48,726 bases of DNA. Origin: Ktedonobacteria bacterium (lineage in GTDB: Bacteria > Chloroflexota > Ktedonobacteria > Ktedonobacterales > JACDGC01). Shown here one piece after another: positions 1 through 8,493 of the stretch. Below the pieces are notes generated by a model. The model had not been told where the DNA came from, searched no databases, and was given only the letters and a program-made list of their open reading frames with translations. Where the stretch lies: assembly GCA_027459705.1 (NCBI GenBank), contig DAIDHM010000199.1, positions 1 to 48,726 on the forward strand, written 5' to 3'. Each line of letters starts with the position of its first letter. The stretch's first letter is position 1. A program made the translations under genes and the position numbers.

Positions 1-128
1 ATAGCGCGGTCTACATGGGTGAAGTTATTGCCAGTGGCAACCCGAAGCGGATCGAGCGGTATTTCCTGCGCAAACTCGCCTATAAGCTCTTCGGCAAATT
101 CATGGGGAAGACCCTCAACCGGATCTGA
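1..128 (+). CDS. C-terminal end of an unidentified protein, cut by the window edge
   Basis: Reading from base 3, an open frame with no stop runs into the window and ends at TGA 126-128. The visible 41 residues are basic and end KFMGKTLNRI. The stop lies only 6 bases from the end of the convergent gene at 135. I do not recognise the family, and the start is outside the window. The frame could be fortuitous, but a gene end placed just before the next gene's end is the expected arrangement. Confidence 0.42.
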   Translation, partial: SAVYMGEVIASGNPKRIERYFLRKLAYKLFGKFMGKTLNRI

Positions 129-134
129 GGGCGC

Positions 135-2849
135 CTACGCGGCATCCAGGATGTCGCGTTCGCCTGCGGACTCTGCGCTGATGATTCCTTGTTCGAACAA
201 AATGCGCGCGAAGTGTTCGACGATGTTTTCGTCCATTTTGCCTGTCTGCACTTCGCGCCGCAACATCATCAGACCCTCCATGGCGGTACGTCCGGGATGA
301 TATGGGCGTTCCGCCGTGAATGCCTCGAAGACATCGGCGACCGCCAGGACGCGCACCAGCAGGGGGATGGCATTGCCGCTCAAACCGTCTGGGTAGCCTG
401 AGCCATCCAGTCGCTCGTGGTGCCACCGCACCAGGGGGAGCAGGTGCCGCAACTGTTCCATGCGTCCCACGATTGCCTCGCCCATCGTCGTATGGGCACG
501 CATGGCAATCCACTCCTCATCTGTCAATTTCCCGGGTTTGCGCAATACATTATCTGGCACACCGATCTTGCCGACATCGTGCACATAGCCACCTAATCGC
601 AGGGTCTCTACCTGTTCCGTAGAGAGATGCATCGCGCGGGCAATCGCGACGGCATAGCGTGAGACGCCTTCTGAATGGGCGGCGGTGTAACCATCACGCA
701 GATCGATAGCGGCAACCAGCGCCTGCACCGCCTCCAGATCCGCCCCAGTGGGTAGGGTCACCTCGCTCTCCATCTGGGCAGTGTTGGCCGAGAAGAGTGG
801 CATCGTCTCTTCCAGCAACATCGTATTGTACCCGACTGCCAGATTGCGTCCGGCGCGTTTGGCGGTATGCAGCGCCAACTCAGCCGCTTTTACCAGTGAA
901 GATCCCGCCGAAGCGTGGATGGGAAAGACCGCATAGCCGACAGAGACCGTCAGCATGGTCGTATCTGGCTCGGCGTCTTCGCTGGTAGTCACCTCAAAAT
1001 ACTCCTGCGCGACCGCCTGCAAGATTAACTGTGACAACTCGGCGGCGCGTTCCATGCCCATGGTGGGTAGGATAATCGCGAACTCTTCCCCACCATAGCG
1101 CGCGGCAAACTCACCATCACGTACCATGTGGCGGATGCAATCCGCGACCATACGCAAGGCACGATCCCCATTTTGATGACCATAGTGAGCGTTAAAATAG
1201 CGGAATTCATCGATATCGACTGTAACGAGCGCCAGTGGGAGGTTCGCCGCAGTGCAGGTTGCCACCTGGTGATGCAGCATGTCCTGGAAGGCGCGGTGAT
1301 TATGCAGACCAGTTAATGGGTCCAGGTACGTCATTTGCCGGGCTTCCTCATAGAGCACCGTCCGTTGGAGCGCGCCGACGATCTCTTCGGCGATCGACGC
1401 GAGAAAATCTGGAACAATCGGGTCGAGCAATTGGGATGGTTCATAGCAGCAGACCAGCGCTCCCCAGATCTTCTCATCCCGGCACAGCGGAACCGTCGAT
1501 AAATGAAACTCTTCGGCCTCAAGGATGGGAGCATCAAAAGATGCCACACCTGTCGCTATGGTCCTCAGTGCCGTAGAGTTCGCCACTGGCGAGATAGGAT
1601 TGGTGGTGACGCGTTGATGATGTTGCTCGCGTACGACCTCCGGAAAGGTATCAGTGAAGTGATGTCCGGAGATACGGGCATACCCTTCCCGTTCATGGTC
1701 CAGCATGACGATTATCGCCCCGCCGAGATGCAATTTGTCCACTAACAGGCGCAGAACATCCGTAGTGATACTCAACTCAGTGGCGCCTAACGCGCAGATA
1801 TGGGCGACGGCCCGCAAAATTTCAAGATGTTGCTGGTGTTGCGTCTGGCGCGTGATATCACGAATGGTCAGGATGGCGCCCTGAATGGTCCCATCCGCCG
1901 CAGGTAGCGGCGCCGTTCGCATCGAATAAATGACCATCTTCTGTTGCGGAAAATAGCACCGCACCGTGGTCGGGCTGTGGGTGCTCACCCCCTTGAGGGT
2001 TTGCGCGATCGGATATTCCTCAGGGTTTATCACGTGCCCGTGCATATCGGTCATCCGAACTGGTTGTTGAGTGGACTGCCGCGCACCTTCCAGATCCTTA
2101 CCCAGATATTCACGTCCAGCACGATTGATATAGCGTAGTTCGCCCTGCGCGTCGAAAATCATCAGCGATTCCAGCATGGTATCCATCACTAGATGGAGCT
2201 CTTGACGGGTCGCCTCGCTCTCTTGCAGCAACGCTGCAAGCTGTTGGTTAAGCGCACTGAGTTCCTCCGTACGATCTGCGGCACGCAATGCGCGTTGAAA
2301 TCCACGCAAACCCAGCGCGATGGCGCACGTCATGTAGAGGAGTGGGGCGATATATCCGCGACTCTGGTCCAGCAACGGGAGCGGCGCCAGCGAACTGTGC
2401 ATTTGCAGGGTGATCAGCAGGAGGCCAGTGCCAAATGCTGCGACTGCGAAGCATGTTCTGGCACCAAAGACAGTCCCTGCCGTGACGATCGGAAAGGCCA
2501 TGGCCGTAACTTGAGCGAGCACCATTATTGGCGTCAACGTCGAGATGGTGTTGAAGCTGATCATCAGCATAGCGACAATGATACAGAGCCAGGCCGCCAG
2601 GCGAACATGCTGCCAGCGGCTCAATACGATAATGACCCCCACCATGGCCAGGGTCCCGATCAATGAAATGGCCGCGCTGGCAACCGAACGCACGCTCAAA
2701 ATCACGATGGGCACACCGAGTAACGCCATCATGATGAGAAAATGGGCGATGCGCCGATTCTGCAAGTCCTCGAGTTTACCCTGAGTTCCCTGGGGACAGA
2801 GCCAACGATCCCAGCTGCTGGTGAGATTGGCGATCTGAATTTGCAACAC
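135..2849 (-). CDS. Membrane-bound PAS-GAF-GGDEF-HD-GYP c-di-GMP enzyme
   Basis: A bifunctional signalling protein of about 904 residues that probably both makes and degrades cyclic di-GMP. The N-terminal ~180 residues hold about six hydrophobic helices, followed by a short coiled coil, a PAS domain (about 215-335), a GAF domain (about 345-495), GGDEF (about 505-680) and HD-GYP (about 700-890). The cyclase motif is intact (RYGGEEF, near 584-590). The HD-GYP motifs are also intact: HDVGKIGVPD, HHERLDGSGYP and ERPY. The inhibitory-site position upstream of GGEEF reads RDGE instead of RxxD, so product inhibition may be weakened. I chose GTG at 2849 because AGAGGA lies 5 bases before it; an in-frame ATG at 2879 has no such site. 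The gene stands alone, with its end facing the partial gene at 1-128. Whether both activities work at once cannot be judged from sequence. Confidence 0.93.
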   Translation of the reverse strand: MLQIQIANLTSSWDRWLCPQGTQGKLEDLQNRRIAHFLIMMALLGVPIVILSVRSVASAAISLIGTLAMVGVIIVLSRWQHVRLAAWLCIIVAMLMISFNTISTLTPIMVLAQVTAMAFPIVTAGTVFGARTCFAVAAFGTGLLLITLQMHSSLAPLPLLDQSRGYIAPLLYMTCAIALGLRGFQRALRAADRTEELSALNQQLAALLQESEATRQELHLVMDTMLESLMIFDAQGELRYINRAGREYLGKDLEGARQSTQQPVRMTDMHGHVINPEEYPIAQTLKGVSTHSPTTVRCYFPQQKMVIYSMRTAPLPAADGTIQGAILTIRDITRQTQHQQHLEILRAVAHICALGATELSITTDVLRLLVDKLHLGGAIIVMLDHEREGYARISGHHFTDTFPEVVREQHHQRVTTNPISPVANSTALRTIATGVASFDAPILEAEEFHLSTVPLCRDEKIWGALVCCYEPSQLLDPIVPDFLASIAEEIVGALQRTVLYEEARQMTYLDPLTGLHNHRAFQDMLHHQVATCTAANLPLALVTVDIDEFRYFNAHYGHQNGDRALRMVADCIRHMVRDGEFAARYGGEEFAIILPTMGMERAAELSQLILQAVAQEYFEVTTSEDAEPDTTMLTVSVGYAVFPIHASAGSSLVKAAELALHTAKRAGRNLAVGYNTMLLEETMPLFSANTAQMESEVTLPTGADLEAVQALVAAIDLRDGYTAAHSEGVSRYAVAIARAMHLSTEQVETLRLGGYVHDVGKIGVPDNVLRKPGKLTDEEWIAMRAHTTMGEAIVGRMEQLRHLLPLVRWHHERLDGSGYPDGLSGNAIPLLVRVLAVADVFEAFTAERPYHPGRTAMEGLMMLRREVQTGKMDENIVEHFARILFEQGIISAESAGERDILDAA

Positions 2850-3052
2850 GGTTATCCTCTCGCGCCTTGCTCTTACCATGCCCTATCGACAAACCGACCG
2901 TCATGCAATAGATGGCTGGCCAACGATGTGGCTATAATTGCCTCACCAACGGACAAAATCCGCGTGGGAAATTTGGTGCAATGTGCTGGAATGGCGAGGG
3001 CAAGGGCGTGGATTGCGGCGCGAGGGCGAATAGCAACCTCCTGAAGAGCAAC

Positions 3053-4471
3053 TCAGTCCTGATCCTCGGTATGTCCCCCATAACGGCGTTGCAACCACCG
3101 GGCGATACTGGTTTCTGCCCCCATTGGTGTCGCACCGGGATCGTAGTACCGGTGTTCGCGCACGCTCGTGGGGAGATAGCCTCCCGGCTGTACATTCGCG
3201 GGCCAGGGACGTGTGGCGTCCGCTGGATCGCCGCCAGTGGTCGCATAGACCTCGTGCGCATAAACATAACCCTGGCCATAATCCAGATCGCGCATCAGGC
3301 GCGTCGGCGCATTGCGCAGATAGGTGGGAACGGGATCGTTGCGGGTGGCGCGGATGTCGGCCACCGCGGCCATATAGGCCCGCTCCAGCGCATTGGATTT
3401 TGGCGCGCAGGCGAGGTACACCACTGCCTGCGTCAGAGCTAACGCGCCTTCTGGCATGCCAACAAAATGCACCGCCTGTTGCGCGGCCATCGCGATGACC
3501 AATCCCTGAGGATCCGCCAGGCCAATATCCTCGCTGGCCATGCGCACCACCCGCCGCGCGATATAGAGCGGATCTTCCCCGCCTTCCAGCATGCGCGCTA
3601 ACCAATAGATGGCGCCATCGGGGTCAGAGCCGCGTACGGATTTGTGCAGCGCTGAAATAAGATTATAGTGTTCCTCACCCACGCGATCGTAGAGCAGAGT
3701 CCGCTGCTGGAGGGCATCGTCCAGCACGGCCAGCGTGATATGCGGGTGACCATCCTCGACTGGGGCCACCTGTGCCGCCAGTTCCAGTGCGGTCAGGGCC
3801 ATGCGCGCGTCGCCATTGGCGAAGGTGGCTAACGCCGCCAATGCGTCCTCATCCATGGCGATTGCCAGCTCGCCCAGTCCTCGCTCGCTATCCGCCAGCG
3901 CGCGCTGGATGATGTCTGTTATCGCCGCATCACTCAGCGCGTGCAGGGTGAAAACGCGACAGCGTGAGAGGAGCGCCGAATTGACCTCGAAGCTCGGATT
4001 CTCTGTCGTCGCCCCGATCAACGTCAGCGTCCCACGTTCCACATGCGGCAAAAGACTATCTTGCTGGCTTTTATTGAAACGGTGGATCTCGTCCAGAAAG
4101 AGGATGGTGCGTTGCCCCCCACGGCGACGTCTCTCCGCTTCGTCCACCACGCGTCGCAGGTCGGCAACACCAGCGGTCACGGCGCTGAGTGCGACAAAAT
4201 ACGCGCGCGTCGTCCGCGCGATCACTTCCGCGATCGTTGTCTTGCCACTACCGGGCGGACCCCAGAAGATCATGGAGACGACCTTGTCCATCTCCACACT
4301 TCGCCGCACGGCGTGGCCTGGCCCCAGGATATGATCCTGCCCGACGATCTCATCCAGGGTCTGGGGGCGCATCCGCGCGGCAAGTGGCGCACGCGCATCC
4401 CTTGCGATAGGCGTCGCCACGGGCTCAGGTGTGGTGAAAAGCGAACCCTGGTTGGGGGATTGATCTGGCAT
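3053..4471 (-). CDS. rarA: Replication-associated recombination protein A (RarA/MgsA AAA+ ATPase)
   Basis: An AAA+ ATPase of the RarA/MgsA/WRNIP1 family that acts at stalled replication forks and single-strand/double-strand junctions. Walker A is GPPGSGKTT (residues 71-79), Walker B is LFLDE followed by IHRFNKSQQD (from about 124), and sensor 1 lies in IGATTENPSFEVNSALLSRC, which ends with the arginine finger. The C-terminal half has the usual oligomerisation region (LARMLEGGEDPLYIARR, then the YLRNAPT stretch). Length 472 residues is slightly long, with a variable N-terminal tail. The start is ATG 4471, since GAGGA lies 7 bases upstream; ATG 4477 abuts that site and is too close. The frame is open further upstream to 4567 but has no ribosome site there. 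Single gene, about 180 bases from the next gene upstream. Confidence 0.95.
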   Translation of the reverse strand: MPDQSPNQGSLFTTPEPVATPIARDARAPLAARMRPQTLDEIVGQDHILGPGHAVRRSVEMDKVVSMIFWGPPGSGKTTIAEVIARTTRAYFVALSAVTAGVADLRRVVDEAERRRRGGQRTILFLDEIHRFNKSQQDSLLPHVERGTLTLIGATTENPSFEVNSALLSRCRVFTLHALSDAAITDIIQRALADSERGLGELAIAMDEDALAALATFANGDARMALTALELAAQVAPVEDGHPHITLAVLDDALQQRTLLYDRVGEEHYNLISALHKSVRGSDPDGAIYWLARMLEGGEDPLYIARRVVRMASEDIGLADPQGLVIAMAAQQAVHFVGMPEGALALTQAVVYLACAPKSNALERAYMAAVADIRATRNDPVPTYLRNAPTRLMRDLDYGQGYVYAHEVYATTGGDPADATRPWPANVQPGGYLPTSVREHRYYDPGATPMGAETSIARWLQRRYGGHTEDQD

Positions 4472-4648
4472 TGTCATTTCCTCGATCCGAACGCAAAGCG
4501 TGCGGGAGCCAACTGGACGCGCCAGCCGACTCCCGAATGATTCTGGGCACCACATGGCTACGCTCACCCACCTGCATTTTCCTCACAGAACCTGGCAGGG
4601 TGACAACACGCGCCCGCGCCAACGCACCGTGGCAATGGGTGATTTGAC

Positions 4649-5923
4649 TCAGTCTTCGACCGCATCCGGATAACCAAGCGCGATTCGCACTGGATGACCA
4701 GGGGTGGTTACCGACTCAAACTGCAGATCCGTGCCAGCGTGTGCGGCGGCGGACACCGCGTCACGATGTTCATTGAAGAACGCGCGCAACGCGACCAGGA
4801 CGTTGTGGACGACCGCAACTTCGTCTGGCTCCAGGGTCAACATCTCCAGTTCTTCATCGCCCGTGTAGAAGCTTGGAACGACTTGCTCTTCTGGACCGCG
4901 CAGGCCAAATTCCGCCACCCATTCCAGATAGCCTGGGGTGACCTCGCCCGTTGCGTCAAAGGAGCATACCAGCGCCTCGTTCATGAGGGCCGCCAGTTGT
5001 TCACCATGTGCGGCATTCGCATGGCGGATGAACTCCATCAATTGACTTGGCTCCAGCATCGCGACCGGGACACCATTCTCTTCCAGTTGGCTGATCGCAT
5101 CTGTCAAATCGCTGTCGCTCATGGAATTGATCTGTTCGACATACGCGCGTGCTTCCAGCAGCGTCTCCAGCGAATCGTAGATGAAGACGGCGAAATTCAT
5201 GCCGGTCTCGCCCGTGAGGTCAACGTACAGCGGCAGGGCATTGTCGAGCTCGACGGTCAGATATGGTCCGTGCAGATGGTATGTCCAGGGATGCTCGGCA
5301 TAGAGCGCATTGGCCGCCCCAAAGAGGTCTTTGGCTATCTGAGGGTCGATTTCCCACTCAAACGGCGCCTCGTCATCATCATCGTCGTCAGCCTCTGCCT
5401 CGCTATCGTCATCAGCGAACCCTATAGCTGCCAGCATCGCTTCGAAGGCCTCGTCCATCAATGGCAAAGATTCCGCAACTTCGACCTGGGGAGTCACTGC
5501 GGCTAACTCTTTTCGCAACGCCACCGCGAGCTCGGGATCATCCACGATAAACTTCCCAGGCAACCAGGGCGATGTTGGTGCGGGGATCCCATCTGGCAAT
5601 AATCCCTCATAGTCATCAAACGCTTCCTCGGCGGGCTCGAGCAAGCCATTGATAAGCGACTGGATGACCGTATGATAACCCTGATCTTCGAAATCTGTCG
5701 GATCATAGATCACCATGTCTTTGGTTTCCCCGGTATGCGCGTCGATCCAGAGGGCGATAGCTGGGACGTACGTTTCCTCATCCACCTCTACCTCATCCTC
5801 CAATTGTCGGAGGGTTCCCATCAAGACGCGTTGCGGTTGGCGAGGCGCTTTCGCCAACCGTTGCAGTGGCGAGGCGGCCGGCGAGGCGGATTTTTTTGAG
5901 GATGGCTGCGATTTTTTCGCCAT
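4649..5923 (-). CDS. Acidic protein of unknown function (DUF6930-like N-terminal part)
   Basis: A soluble protein of 424 residues with no signal peptide or membrane segment. It opens with a Lys/Ser/Ala-rich tail (MAKKSQPSSKKSASPAA), then a domain beginning RVLMGTLRQLEDEVEVDEETYVP that reminds me of DUF6930, recalled from memory. A very acidic stretch (EADDDDDDEAP, near residue 195) separates it from the rest. The second half is also acidic and has no motif I know. The start ATG 5923 is preceded by AAGGAAG with 8-base spacing; the longer frame to 5974 lacks a ribosome site. It is transcribed alone from the extended -10 at 5977-5985. Function is unknown. Confidence 0.8.
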   Translation of the reverse strand: MAKKSQPSSKKSASPAASPLQRLAKAPRQPQRVLMGTLRQLEDEVEVDEETYVPAIALWIDAHTGETKDMVIYDPTDFEDQGYHTVIQSLINGLLEPAEEAFDDYEGLLPDGIPAPTSPWLPGKFIVDDPELAVALRKELAAVTPQVEVAESLPLMDEAFEAMLAAIGFADDDSEAEADDDDDDEAPFEWEIDPQIAKDLFGAANALYAEHPWTYHLHGPYLTVELDNALPLYVDLTGETGMNFAVFIYDSLETLLEARAYVEQINSMSDSDLTDAISQLEENGVPVAMLEPSQLMEFIRHANAAHGEQLAALMNEALVCSFDATGEVTPGYLEWVAEFGLRGPEEQVVPSFYTGDEELEMLTLEPDEVAVVHNVLVALRAFFNEHRDAVSAAAHAGTDLQFESVTTPGHPVRIALGYPDAVED

Positions 5924-5954
5924 AGCGTTGAACTTCCTTCTGATGCGCGAGTCG

Positions 5955-5985
5955 CGTGGTCGGAACCACGACACCCATTATCCCA
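5955..5985 (-). promoter_or_regulatory. Extended -10 promoter and start-proximal palindrome for the gene at 4649-5923
   Basis: On the minus strand TGGGATAAT occupies 5985-5977, an extended -10 element with no good -35. Just downstream, where transcription would begin, CGTGGT-TCCG-ACCACG forms a perfect 6-bp palindrome (5955-5970). It could be an operator or a 5' hairpin in the transcript. Confidence 0.5.
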
Positions 5986-6156
5986 AACCTACATCAAGGC
6001 GCGATTGTTCATGCGATATCACGCGGTCGATCCACATGTGCATGCGGTTCGACGGCGCAAGGGCTTGTCATACCACTCCCATATGGTGGTGGCGCAGGGC
6101 GGATGGCATGCCAGGCTCCTGTATAAGTATATGCGCGGATGGCGAGAAAATGATAG

Positions 6157-6193
6157 CAGAAGAGGAAGCAACATACAGTTGCTTCCTCTTCTG
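6157..6193. terminator. Perfect 16-bp hairpin downstream of the EF-G-like gene
   Basis: Arms 6157-6172 and 6178-6193 are perfectly complementary around a 5-base loop (ATACA). The hairpin starts 27 bases after the stop of the minus-strand GTPase gene. In that direction it is followed by a moderately T-rich stretch (CTATCATTTTCTC), consistent with a terminator. Confidence 0.75.
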
Positions 6194-6219
6194 TCACCGT
6201 CGTGTGTCGTCCAGGGTTG

Positions 6220-8262
6220 TTAACTGGCTTGTTCTTTATGCGCGTGTTCTTCAACCAGATGTTGTTGTACTGGAGCTGGCACATCTTCATAATGCGCGAA
6301 AGTCATGATGAATGAGCCACGCCCCTGGGTGATGCTGCGAAGATCGGTCGCATAGTGCAACATCTCCGCCATTGGCGCCTGCGCCGTGATCCGCTGGTAT
6401 CCATCCCCGACCGATTCCATACCCTGGATGCGGCCGCGTTTGGTATTCAGATCGCTACTGATGTCGCCCATGTTGGTTTCGGGCGCCAGAATCACGACAT
6501 TCATGATGGGCTCCATAATGGTGGGGTTGGCCAGCGGTACCGCTTCTTTCATGCCATACGAGGCAGCGATCTCGAAGGCTTGCGCCGAAGAATCGACCGG
6601 ATGATATTTGCCATCCACCAACGCGACCCGGACATTGATCATCGGATAGCCCGCCAGGAATCCTTTGGCCAGTGCTTCGCGCACGCCCTTTTCGACCCCA
6701 GGCACATACTCTTTCGGGACGACGCCACCGACAATCTTATTCTCAAAGATAAAATCCTTGGTGCTCTCAGGCGGCAGCGGTTCGATCTCCAGCCAGACAT
6801 CGCCAAATTGCCCATGGCCACCACTCTGCCGTTTGAATCTTCCATTGGCGCGCGCTGGCTTACGGATTGTCTCACGATATGGGACATGCAAGTCGTGCTT
6901 GACGACCTCAACCCCAAATTTGCGTTGCATGCGCTCAATCATGATGTCGATGTGCGCCTCACCCACACCCGACAGTAACGTCTCCGCTGTCTCACGGTCG
7001 CGGTCCGTGTGCACCGAAGGATCTTCCTCGACAATGCGCGTGATAGCATTGCTAAGTTTATCCAGATCGCTCTTGCTGCGAGGTGCGATCGCGGTCGTAA
7101 ATTGCGGCTCCGGAAATGACACCCCTTCGAGCTCCAGGGGATGCTCTTTTTCGCAGAGGGTGTCACCAGTATGGGTATGCGTCAATTTAACCGTACAGAC
7201 GATATCGCCGGCGGGCGCCTCAGGGACGATCTCTTGCTGCTTGCCACGCAGTTGCAGGAGCTGTCCGATGCGCTCCTCTTGATTGGAGTGCGCGTTCCAG
7301 GCGCGCGAATCGGCTTTCAGCGCGCCGGAGTAGACGCGGATGTAGGTGATCTGTCCGCGTTGCGGATCCACAATAGTTTTGAAGGCCAGCGCGGCGAGGT
7401 GCCCATTCAGCGTGGCTGGCTTGGCTGCTAGCGCATCGGGGAAGTAGCGCTGGATGGTGTCCAGGAGGGTGGACACGCCAATATTCCTGGTGATCGAGCC
7501 AGCGACGACGGGGACGAATGAGCCAGCGGTGACGCCAACTTGAATGGCGTGGCGTAACTCCTCATCACTGATCGCTTGGCCATCGAGGTAGCGCAACATC
7601 AATTCGTCATCACATTCGACGGCGGATTCCACGAGCATTTCGCGATACCGATTGATCGTATCAGCCATATCGGCTGGGATCTCCGCGGCGATGGGTTTGC
7701 CATTGTCGAAAGTGTACGCGCGCTGACAGATCAGATCCACGACGCCGCGCAAGCTGGCCTCGTGGCCGATGGGGAGGTAGAGCGGCGCGATACTCGACCC
7801 AAAGGCGTCGCGCAGGCTCTGCACCGTACGATCGAAGCTACTGTTCTCGTGATCGAGCTTGGTGATGAAGACCATCCGTGGCAGATGGCGTTCATTGGCG
7901 AAGCGCCAGGCGAGCTCCGTCCCAACCTCGACGCCTTTCTCGGCGGTTACCAGGATGACAGCGGCGTCTGCCGCGCGCAAGCCCGACTTCACCTCACCGA
8001 CAAAGTCAGCATAGCCAGGGGTATCGAGGAGGTTGATTTTGCCGTTGCCCCATTCGATGGGCACGACTTTCAGGGAGAGGGACATACGGCGCCGTACTTC
8101 ATCCGGATCGATATCGATGACTGAGGTGCCATCATCGACCCGACCGATGCGTGTGACCGCACCGGAATCATACAGGGCGACATCAACGAGCGAGGTTTTA
8201 CCAGACCCACCATGAGCGATGAGCGCAACGTTTTGGATGCGCTCCGAGGGATAGACTCTCAT
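6220..8262 (-). CDS. Elongation factor G-like GTPase (EF-G paralog type)
   Basis: A translational GTPase of 680 residues with the complete EF-G domain order: G domain, domain II, III, IV (KRQSGGHGQFGDVWLEIEPL onward) and V (the RGRIQGME region). The P-loop is AHGGSGKTS (16-24) rather than the AHIDAGKTT of canonical EF-G, and the guanine-specificity motif reads TKLD (134-137) in place of NKxD. DTPG (80-83) is normal. These features place it with the EF-G-like paralogs found beside true EF-G in many bacteria, so I do not call it fusA. Its role may be in recycling, stress or regulation of translation. Start ATG 8262 has AGGAG 8 bases upstream. It is a single gene, not in a ribosomal-protein operon as true fusA usually is, which supports the paralog reading. 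Confidence 0.9.
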   Translation of the reverse strand: MRVYPSERIQNVALIAHGGSGKTSLVDVALYDSGAVTRIGRVDDGTSVIDIDPDEVRRRMSLSLKVVPIEWGNGKINLLDTPGYADFVGEVKSGLRAADAAVILVTAEKGVEVGTELAWRFANERHLPRMVFITKLDHENSSFDRTVQSLRDAFGSSIAPLYLPIGHEASLRGVVDLICQRAYTFDNGKPIAAEIPADMADTINRYREMLVESAVECDDELMLRYLDGQAISDEELRHAIQVGVTAGSFVPVVAGSITRNIGVSTLLDTIQRYFPDALAAKPATLNGHLAALAFKTIVDPQRGQITYIRVYSGALKADSRAWNAHSNQEERIGQLLQLRGKQQEIVPEAPAGDIVCTVKLTHTHTGDTLCEKEHPLELEGVSFPEPQFTTAIAPRSKSDLDKLSNAITRIVEEDPSVHTDRDRETAETLLSGVGEAHIDIMIERMQRKFGVEVVKHDLHVPYRETIRKPARANGRFKRQSGGHGQFGDVWLEIEPLPPESTKDFIFENKIVGGVVPKEYVPGVEKGVREALAKGFLAGYPMINVRVALVDGKYHPVDSSAQAFEIAASYGMKEAVPLANPTIMEPIMNVVILAPETNMGDISSDLNTKRGRIQGMESVGDGYQRITAQAPMAEMLHYATDLRSITQGRGSFIMTFAHYEDVPAPVQQHLVEEHAHKEQAS

Positions 8263-8314
8263 AGTCTGATCTCCTGTCTACGATGGACGCACAACACGCT
8301 ACGGTATTCCCATC

Positions 8315-8323
8315 ATTGTACCA
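8315..8323 (-). promoter_or_regulatory. Extended -10 promoter of the EF-G-like gene
   Basis: TGGTACAAT is read on the minus strand from 8323 to 8315, about 50 bases before the start codon. No convincing -35 hexamer is seen, so recognition would depend on the TGn extension. Confidence 0.5.
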
Positions 8324-8421
8324 TGCACCTTGCGCGATGGGTAGACCCTGGCAAGGCCGATCGTGATGAAATCTCCGTCGCTGCCTCTTTTGTGACGACT
8401 TGTTGAGCGTCTCTGACCAGC

Positions 8422-8464
8422 AGAGAGCGCGCAACCCATCTATCTGATCGGTTGCGCGCTCTCT
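8422..8464. terminator. 15-bp GC-rich hairpin after the MFS exporter gene
   Basis: AGAGAGCGCGCAACC (8422-8436) pairs perfectly with 8450-8464 around a 13-base loop. It lies 30 bases past the stop of the minus-strand exporter gene. No clear T-run follows, so it may act as a terminator or as a stabilising 3' hairpin. Confidence 0.6.
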
Positions 8465-8493
8465 CTGATGGTAAGCGGAAGAATCTGGTATCC

